A stretch of DNA of 64,000 bases from Onchidella celtica (taxonomy: Eukaryota; Mollusca; Gastropoda; Systellommatophora; Onchidiidae). The notes under the pieces are model-generated. The model saw only the letters and a program-made list of their open reading frames with translations. It was not told where the DNA came from and did no database searches. Positions 56,019 through 64,000 of the stretch are shown here, in pieces (position 1 is the first letter of the stretch; every line of letters starts with the position of its first letter). Location: contig OZ007570.1 in NCBI GenBank assembly GCA_963931925.1, positions 41,313,687 to 41,377,686 on the forward strand, written 5' to 3'. A program made the position numbers and the translations under genes.

Positions 56019-56594
56019 TTTTGGTGTAGAACCAGCCTCCTCGCACTCAGGACACACCCATACGTGCTCAGCTCTCCACGCCATCATGTCGGACAAGGTC
56101 TTCTCACTAACAACTCCAGTAAGATGTTGATTGAACAGTCGTCTTGCAGTACCACACAACCGGCTCTTGACTCCACAGCCTCTCTGATGCCCAAACAGTT
56201 TTATACGTTCGATGGTGTCCCCGTCTTCTTGTGGTGCTGTTTCTCTCAAAGCTGCGAGACTTTCATTTTCCCCGAGACTAAGAGAGCCTTGCATTGGGGC
56301 CTCACCAGCAAGCTTATCCGCTCTCTCATTTCCAGATACTCCAGCGTGTCCAGGGGAGAAAATCCAAGTCAGCCTTTTCAGTTTACTGTCGTGCAGATAC
56401 TGCACCCATTCAGGTTTGAGGTAACCATTTAGTTTGGTGTGATCTCTGCCTGGCTTAGGTATCACTGCCAAGTAGCTGTGCAACCAGTCTTCGGGAACGT
56501 CTCCCAGCATCAGACTCTCATTATACAACTTCTTTACCAATGGACCAAGCAATCTGAAGTTTTGCATATGGCCATAAAGCAATTGTCTTAATTA
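56019..56594 (-). mobile_element. Internally deleted LINE fragment: RT fingers joined to RNase H
   Basis: A single 188-codon frame (56016-56582) begins with reverse transcriptase finger sequence (LYNESLMLGDVPEDWLHS, LAVIPKPGRDHTKLNGY) and jumps directly to RNase H (LTWIFSPGHAGVSGNERADK, LAGEAP), then a CxxC-like C-terminus (VWVCPECEEAG). The RT palm is missing. ACAATTTT at about 56010-56017 and 56596-56603 may be a degraded duplication. It is a defective copy of an I/Nimb-type LINE judged from the RNase H, not a host gene. Confidence 0.7.
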
Positions 56595-56603
56595 CACAAT
56601 TTT

Positions 56604-57476
56604 TTCCAATGTGATCCACTGAGTTTTGGGTCTTTCTTTCTCTTTATCTATGTAATTTTCATTAAACTTCCTGTATATTATATATTTGAAAGTTTTACAG
56701 AAACAAGTTGTGATAAAAAAATCGAGTCCTGAAATCGAGTTTTGGGCTCAAAATATTGATTCTTGCTTTTGTCTATTTTTTGAAGGATCATCCATTTCTA
56801 TTTACGTTTTTGATACTCATTTGACCTAGCTAAGCCTTTTTCCATAAAAAAAACAAGATTTTCATGGGAGAGGGTCGAGTAAAATATTCGCTTCCAATCG
56901 AAGAAAATACGCTTTAATTGCCAGTTCATTAGACACAATGAAACGCCATTTCTGGCTGATTTGTGGTATGGGGACCCTATTGGAATCGCCCACTTGTTTG
57001 ATTGACCTAGCATGGCCAGGAATGTATTGAGACATTTGGTAAACATTCAGACACTTTTTTCAGCCAAAAAACCTTTGCAAATTTTCAAACACGTTTTTCT
57101 CAAAACTTACTTGTTCTATGTTAATTTCCTAACCACTTTTTTATATTTTGTTGGATTTCGATGAAAATTGCACTATAGCATCTTTATATTGTGTACTAAA
57201 AAGATTAGTATCCACGTTTGAGTATCTTTTATAGTTTATGAGAAATCTATCATCTTTGTGGTGAAAAATCAAGAAAAATGCATATATGCGCTATATACAA
57301 TTTTCAGACTTTCTTAGAAAAACATCTATCAAAGATATCCAAATAAAAATAATAAAATACTTTTATTATGTATTGAAATATAAGCATACCAAATTTTAAG
57401 ATCATTTGTTGAAAAATGACGGAGCCTTCAGGTTTTAAAAATAGCTGTTTACATGGAAGTGAAATTCAAGATGGCG
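56604..57476 (+). other. Intronic/intergenic stretch, nothing recognised
   Basis: AT-rich with short ORFs only. Confidence 0.45.
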
Positions 57477-58428
57477 GTGTTTGTCACGAGCGAGTGAGCG
57501 AGGATCAGTAGTTACGAGAAGAGGGTTAGAATAAAGTTAACCCACGGGCCACGGGGTAAGGGAAAGCGTGCATGTTGTGAGTGGGGGGGGGGTCTGAATG
57601 AGGCGAGAGCGCTGTATTACTATCACTGCACACTAAGACGTCCAAGAAAGCGGACGCAGGAGAAAGCCCCAGAGGGCGAACATAAGGAGGGCAGTCGGAA
57701 GACTTGGGAGTAGTGTTTTTTCCAGTGATGACTGGTAGGTGGAACGATGATTGATAATTATGATGATTGATGTATTATATTCGTCTATGACCATGATGTA
57801 AATAAGTATATGTGAGGAATGTGGAAGTCCTTGATACTGTATATAGCAATGTGCGCCATGAGCGATAGATGGAAGTTAGCTTCATGGAGTTGTAGCGAGA
57901 GTGAGTATTGTGTACTACGGTGGAGGTGTGTTACCGTAAGATGTTTGGTGAGTGAAATGTGAACTATTGTGTGTACGCTTCATGAGTTGTAAGGAGGGGT
58001 GAAGTGAATAGAAGTGGTATGGTATTATACCAATGTAATGTTATTCTTGTAGGTGCCGGGGTCGGGCCGAAGCGCCGCCTACGGTGAGCACAGGGGATAG
58101 GCCAGCATAGGGCCGAAGGCCACACATAGGCCAGGAGTGACGCTGTCGTGTAGGACAGTCGCAGCACATGAGTCGTGGCAGTCTGGCCACCGACAGGGAC
58201 GTATATATGATCGTGAATGTGCTGTTGAAATGCTAACGTGCTATTGCCATGTGAATGTGCTATTGAAATGATAATGTGCTATTGCCATGTGAATGTGCTA
58301 TTGAAATGCTAATGTGCTATTGCCATGTTGAGGTGTTATTGGAATGCTAATGTGTTATGGCAACAGGAAGGTGCTATTGAGAGACTGCGGTGCCAGTGAA
58401 ATATTAATGTGCTATTAAGACCCTGAGA

Positions 58429-61400
58429 CGCCCGTGCAGATGCGGGGACAGCAAAGAATACATCTGACGTGATACTGCGTGTCGTAAGAGGTGACTAAAG
58501 GTGCAAAGGTCCTGGTCTCCCGAGAAGAGCCAGTTGGCGGTGGGCCAACTACCCACCCTGTAAAAATAAACCAGTTACAGAAACACAAGCAAATACTTTA
58601 AATCAGTCTTTTATCTTGGGAGAAGGGGGAGCATCTGCACCTGTAGATTCAATGAAGGACAATGGACAAAGCCGAAAGGACTCCACTGGCCTGACTGCTC
58701 CTTCATCAAACAAGTCACTCCGGATTGCGTCGTGGAATGTCCGCTCCATGTATGAAGCAGGAAAGAGTGCCCAGGTTACAATGGAGATGAGGCGATACAG
58801 ACTGCACATACTTGGAGTTAGCGAGACCCGGACTGAAACAACTTAATTCTGGGGAAAAGATTTTGTATTCTGGAAGGGAGGACAAAAAGCATACAGAAGG
58901 AGTAGCGATCATCTTGAGCAAGCACGCCCAGAGGTCACTGAGGGGATGGGAACCCTACGGAAAGAGAATTATATTGGCATCATTTACTACAAAGAACAAG
59001 AACATCAACATGAACATTGTGCAGATATACGCCCCAACAAATGAAGCAACCGATGAGGACAAGGACGATTTCTACAACCAGCTTCAGGAAATAGTTGACA
59101 CATTGCCAAGAAAAGATGTGAACATTATAATGGGAGACGCCAATGCCAAGATAGGACAGGACAATACAGGGTATGAGGACATTATGGGGTGCAATGGTTT
59201 GGGACAAATGAATGAGAATGGAGAGCGGTTTGCAAGTTTCTGCGCATTTAACAGCTATGTGATTGGAGGTTCAGTATTCCCACACAAGAGGATCCATAAG
59301 GCCACTTGGATTTCACCGGATGGAGTAACTGAAAACCAGATTGACCACTTCTGCATCACCCGACGTTTCAGACGCTCACTGGAGGATGTCATAGTACAGA
59401 GAGGAGCTGATGTTGGATCTGACCATCACATGCTGCTGGCAAGACTCAAACTCCGCCTCAAGAAACAAGGTACCAGAGCAGGAACAAAGAGAAGAAAGTT
59501 TCAAGTGAGCCTTCTGGATGGAGACAAGAAGGAAGAGTTCCAGCTGACGCTGAGGAATAGATTCAAACCCCTTGTTGACCTCGAAGAGACAGTAGATTTG
59601 GAGACTCACTGGGCTAAGGTAAAAGGAGTATTTACATCGACATGTCAGGATGTTCTTGGGGAAAAGAAAGTGGAACACAAGGAATGGATCAGTCAAAAAT
59701 CACTGGACTTGATAAGGATAAGAAGAGACCTAAAAGAACAGGTAAATGCAAGTCGTACAAGAAGCTCAAGAGTTGGTAACCAGGAAGAGTACCGGGCAAC
59801 AGCTAAAGAGGTCAAAAAATCAATTAAAAAAGACAAAGAGGAGTTCATAGGAATGTTAGCAGAGAAAGCAGAGAAGGCAGCAACAGGAGGACACATGAGG
59901 ATCCTCTACCAGACTACAAAGACTCTTGCTGGAAAATATGGAAAACCGGAAGTTCCTGTCAAGGATTACAACAGGAAGGCTATTTTTGGAAAGGAAGCTC
60001 AGGCAAAAAGATGGATAGAACATTTTAACAGCCTCTTGAACAGACCTCCACCAAGCAACCCACCCGACATTCTACCCGCAAGAAATGATTTGCCGATCAG
60101 TTGCGACCCTCCGACTAAAGCAGAGATTAATGATGCCATAAAGCAGTTAAATCGAGGCAAGGCAGCTGGACCAGATCAGATCCCACCAGAGGCGCTGAAG
60201 GCAGATGCTGCTGGGGCTGCAGAGGGTCTGCACTCACTATTCTCGAGGATTTGGATCGGAGGCAAGTTTCCAAAGGACTGGAAGGAAGGACACCTCGTGA
60301 AGCTTCCAAAAAAAGGGGACCTCAGCAATTGTAGTAACTACAGAGGAATCACACTTCTCTCCATCCCAGGAAAGGTTTTCAATCGGATTCTTCTCAAGCG
60401 AATACAGAATGCAACAGACCCAAAACTTCGTGAGGAGCAAGCTGGTTTCAGGAGTAACCGATCAACCACCGACCAGATCGCCACGCTGAGAATCATAGTA
60501 GAGCAGTCGCTAGAGTGGAACTCCCAACTGATAGTGAACTTCCTTGACTACGAGAAGGCCTTTGATAGCATCGATAGAGAAACACTGTGGAGAATATTGA
60601 GACATTATGGAATCCCAGAGAAGATGGTGAACCTTATCAAGAGCATGTACGACGGGACAAGTTGCAGAGTTGTACACGATGGCGAGCTTACTGACAGCTT
60701 TGATATCAAGACTGGTGTTAGGCAGGGTTGTTTGCTGTCCCCATTTCTGTTTGTCCTGGTGATTGATTGGCTTATGAAAGAAACCACCAGTGGAGGAAGA
60801 AATGGCATACAATGGACCCCATGGACACAGCTGGACGATCTAGATTTTGCAGATGACTTGGCACTATTGTCGCACACACACGACCAGATGCAAGCAAAGA
60901 CTACAGCTCTAAACAAAATTTCAGAATCTATTGGATTGAGGATACATCCTGCGAAGTCGAAGGTCCTAAAAATTGTTGCACTCCCAAGCGCACAAGTCAG
61001 AGTAGGAGATCAACCACTGGAAGATGTAGAGTCCTTCTGCTATCTTGGTAGTATCATTGACAATAAGGGAGGAACAGAGGCAGAAGTCAAAGCACGAATT
61101 GGAAAGGCACAGGCAGCTTTCACGTCCTTAAGCAAGATTTGGAGAACCAAGGATATATCTCTAAAAACAAAGCTGAGGATATTCAACTCGAACGTGAAGT
61201 CAGTCCTGTTGTATGGATGTGAGACTTGGAATGCGTCTCAGGCCTGCATAAAGAGAATCCAAGTTTTCATCAACAGATGTTTGAGGAAGCTACTTAAGAT
61301 CAGATGGACAGACAAGGTCAGCAATGAAAATTGTATGGAAAAGAACAAGACAGAGCCCAGTCAGAGAGGAAATTGGTAGGAGGCGATGGAGATGGATCGG

Positions 61401-61640
61401 CCACACTCTCAGGAGGCCAGGAAACAGCATCACGAAGAAGGTATTGGATTGGAATCCCCAGGGCAAGAGATCAAGAGGAAGGCCGCGCGGAACGTGGAGA
61501 AGAGCCAGAGAAAATGATGTGCAACGAAGCGGAAAGACTTGGAATAATGTAAAGAGGCTGGCCCATGATAGAGAGGGATGGAAAGTGTTTGTTGGTGGCC
61601 TATATCCTGATCCAGGGTGAGAAAGGCAATGATGATGATG
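58429..61640 (+). mobile_element. LINE (RTE-like), family A, copy 2
   Basis: 12-bp duplication AAGACCCTGAGA (58417-58428, 61641-61652). The two other LTR copies show this site once (AAGACCCTGAGG). It starts CGCCCGTGCAG and ends (GAT)n like copy 1. The length, 3212 bp, differs from copy 1 by an 18-bp deletion in the 5' leader, a 14-bp deletion in the ORF and a 1-bp insertion near the 3' end. Confidence 0.96.
58652..61620 (+). pseudogene. LINE A endonuclease/reverse transcriptase ORF with two frameshifts
   Basis: Same protein as in copy 1, but a 14-bp deletion at about 58829 removes the end of the SETRW endonuclease motif and shifts the frame, and an extra A in GAAAATTG near 61328 shifts it again before the RRWRWIGHTLRR block. 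In between, an 855-codon track contains all RT motifs including an intact GVRQGCLLSPFLF and FADDLALLSH. The damage is at different places from copy 1. Confidence 0.95.
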
Positions 61641-62038
61641 AAGACCCTGAGAGGAGAGGCTGAGGCCGAAGTGTCTTTAGAAAGTAACTACCGGGTTGTG
61701 GACCCGAGGAAGAGTGCATGTGGGAATAAGGCCGTTGGACGGTAGTAAATTCAATAATATAGTGTATGTAATTGCACTTTTATCTGTATCTTTATGTATA
61801 ATAAATGTGTGAGTCTGATGGGTTGTTCTGTTAAGTGTTATACTTGTTCGTTCGTGATTGTTGTCTTGTTATAATTATTACATCTCCCAGTCTGGGATTT
61901 GTGACAGTGTTACCATGGCAACCAATAAGTCCAGGTTTTTTTTAAAAATACTTTTCACCCCTAATTTAGACATGCTGATTTCAAATATGGAAGTTAAAAT
62001 TGCCTACTCTGTGTTGTTTAGAATATCACTCTCAGGAC

Positions 62039-62064
62039 ACCCCCCCCTCCCCCCCCCCCCCCCC
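62039..62064 (+). repeat. Poly-C run
   Basis: About 26 nearly uninterrupted C (one T). Similar runs occur at 19050-19068, 28841-28850 and, as G, at 15802-15815. Confidence 0.95.
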
Positions 62065-62091
62065 ATTAAAATTAGATGCTAAAATAATATA

Positions 62092-62813
62092 CAGTGGAGA
62101 ACGGTTAAACAAAAATGGCTAAACCTAAACTAGCGCTAAACTGAAAGAAAATTAGAATCCCTGATTTTTTTCCTCTTTATCTTTGTTAACAAACTAGTGC
62201 TAAGCCAAAATAACCTTATGGTTAAACCGAAAAGAAAATTGCTGGATTCAGTGGCCAGTCCACTGTGATTTGCCATACAGGCTTCGTTTTGCCCGGTAGT
62301 TAGGCCTACATGGAAGCGGCAGCATTACAGGGATAGGGGGAGAGGGAAGGAGACCCATAAACTCACGGGTCCGAAGTCAGACGGCAGCAGACATTACATC
62401 TGGCACATCACGACTGACCTTTCATGTAAAATGTATGACATCAGTGAGACAACACTAGTTATCGCACTGGCATCGTGTACTGTAACGGTAACGAGATCGG
62501 CGGGACTGCGGTTCTGTACTGTCCATCCACACGCATGTCTCCCTGTTCTGAGAGTTAGTCCACATTCACCCGCATATCCATGCTTTGAGTGTGCCTAAGC
62601 CTGAGCAATCATTCACCCTCATTCTCAGTCAAAAACACAGAGCAAGCGAGGATGTGTTGATTCTGTTCAGCCTGTGCACTTACATTATTTGTCCTCCATG
62701 ATAGTGATTTGGGCTGCCTCTCTTGAATTGAAACTGGCATTTTTCAAGACTCCTATAGCTAAACCGAAAACAAACCCGTGGTCCCGCCAATTTCGGTTAA
62801 ACGTTGTCTACTG
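62092..62813 (+). mobile_element. pogo-like non-autonomous element, family G, copy 2
   Basis: TA (62090-62091, 62814-62815) flanks CAGTGGAGAACGGTTAAAC and (rc) CAGTAGACAACGTTTAACC. The arms contain repeated CTAAACC/GGTTTAG words. 722 bp, non-coding. Confidence 0.75.
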
Positions 62814-62815
62814 TA

Positions 62816-63700
62816 GCTAGGCCAAAGCATTTTTCATCATTCAGCAAAAACACATTTTCTTTGTATTTGTAGCCAAGTTTTGGATTTTTAAAAGTGGCTG
62901 AAATTTAAAATATTAAAATGTTTTGAGGTCACGAAAATGAAAATAATTCATGACGAAAATTTGATAAAATGACTGTTCATTCAAATAGCTAAATAGTAAT
63001 AAATGTCTGTGGCTGTGGACTACATTTTTTTACAAATTGGCTGTCACAAAAGTTGTAAAATGTTTATGGGACGAATGACAATTAACATAAAATTTTATAC
63101 CCCAAATGGAAAATTTAGTGGCAAAGTACACATTGTTGAAAAAAATGTCAACATCGAATACTATTTGCTCAAGGCTTGTCACAGAACATGCATTACCAAA
63201 ATCTTTCAAGAGTCATGAGTTTTGTCTTTTTTGTCGGATCTTAAAAATTAAAAAGACACTGACAAAAAAGAGGACCGTGTAAAAAAGTTTCATTGCACTT
63301 AAGTTTAAAATCTGCTTCACTCATCCAGCATTTGACATCTCCCACATACATTGCAATAAATCAAACATATATGAAAGCAGCTTCTATTTCTCCATATTTT
63401 GATATATATATACTGATATATTTTGTTCTAATGAGAAAAAAGGCAAAAAAAGTTATGACTGTTTAAAGGAGGAGAACTGGAGAACTGAACACCATCCTGT
63501 CTCCACAGTTTTGATCTTGCTGATAATATAAACATGAATACTTCATCATATTTAGGTAGTCTAAACTGCCCCACTGACTGGGCAAAATCCCATTTTGGCA
63601 TAATTTTAGGCCAATATTACAAGGATACTACTGCTGTGTGTTTATGTAAAATGGCGTGTATCCTACATCAAAATAAAGTTCAATTCTTCCTCAGCCAAGT
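62816..63700 (+). other. AT-rich stretch, nothing recognised
   Basis: Short ORFs at 63003-63218 and 63534-63722 without known domain. Confidence 0.45.
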
Positions 63701-63704
63701 AGCC

Positions 63705-64000
63705 ATGTGTTTTTATTGCTAGAACCAGACATTGTCTTGCCGTTTTCACCCTGAGCCGCACATACCGATTTGACCCCCTCATAACAAAGGATCGCGGAGC
63801 ATCGCGCCGATGTAGCGAACGTGTTTGAAAATAGCTCACACAGAAAGCCAGATAAATGAGGTTTAATACAATGTATTTTTCATCCTGTTCAGAGTTGAAA
63901 TGCTTTTAAAATTCGTTTGTTGAAAAGTTTGTTGACCGAGAAACTGGTGGAAACTTTAATAGATGAGGATCAAAATTATACGCAAATGAACCTCAGGCTT
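63705..64000 (+). repeat. Second copy of the 52288-53177 element, cut by the window edge
   Basis: TGTGTTTTTATTGCT, CCGATTTGACCCCCTCA, CACACAGAAAGCCAGATAAA and AAATTATACGCAAA recur in the same order as at 52290-52575. The copy continues past the window. Confidence 0.75.

Larger units (their letters stand above)
57482..61906 (+). mobile_element. Solo LTR, family D, copy 3, split by LINE A copy 2
   Basis: TGTCACGAGCG...GGGATTTGTGACA flanked by GTGTT (57477-57481, 61907-61911). Removing the LINE and one 12-bp duplication leaves 1201 bp, the length of the other two copies. It contains an expanded internal repeat (GTGCTATTGAAATGCTAAT / GTGCTATTGCCATGTGAAT, 58215-58345). Confidence 0.88.

Noticed and set aside
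1..64000. Prokaryote-type features: operons, Shine-Dalgarno sites, CRISPR arrays, rRNA or tRNA genes
   Set aside because: None seen; spliced animal genes and eukaryotic transposons throughout.

Overview
This is a eukaryotic (metazoan) nuclear window. It holds parts of two ordinary animal genes, both broken into small exons with good GT/AG splice sites and set in AT-rich non-coding DNA packed with transposable elements. No operon, rRNA, tRNA gene or CRISPR array is visible. The mix of APE-type LINEs, piggyBac-, pogo-, mariner-, Harbinger-, hAT- and Helitron-like elements, and the frequent TACATGTA and TAGGCCTA words, suggest a marine invertebrate. The taxon cannot be fixed from the sequence alone.

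Host genes. On the + strand the window starts inside the 3' part of an ADAM10 (Kuzbanian) metalloprotease gene. The transmembrane exon is at 88-246, and a terminal exon for the cytoplasmic tail is at 12064-12246. A second possible tail exon at 2582-2671 has the same phase. On the - strand, four exons of STRAP (a WD40 protein of the SMN and TGF-beta pathways) lie at 54058-54157, 43666-43803, 37375-37511 and 31607-31821. Codon phases match across all three junctions and a poly(A) signal follows the stop. The 5' STRAP exons are not in the window. The two genes converge tail to tail across about 19 kb of repeats.

Mobile DNA, left to right. The ADAM10 intron carries a THAP-derived DNA transposon (3414-4670), a solo LTR (5700-6888), LINE family C (7196-8524), a piggyBac-like element (10061-11192) and a Helitron-like element ending 25 bp before the last exon (11331-12038). 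The intergenic part holds more piggyBac-like elements, four pogo-like TA elements, a dead mariner (16092-17358), a second THAP element, a Harbinger relic, a 9-bp-TSD MITE, an hAT-like MITE inside another repeat, and a piggyBac-like element interrupted by LINE family B. The STRAP introns hold LINE A copy 1 (39722-42964) and a possible 9.1-kb nest (44659-53799) containing a solo LTR, a 4-bp-TSD DNA transposon, LINE B and a Helitron-like element. At the right end LINE A copy 2 sits inside a third solo LTR, both with intact target duplications.

How it fits together. The host genes are conserved and seem functional; almost everything else is insertion. Many insertions keep exact target-site duplications, so borders can be set to the base and a relative order read from the nesting. 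Homologous copies in the same window act as empty-site controls. The two nearly identical LINE A copies are the youngest-looking elements; each has lost its reading frame in a different way.
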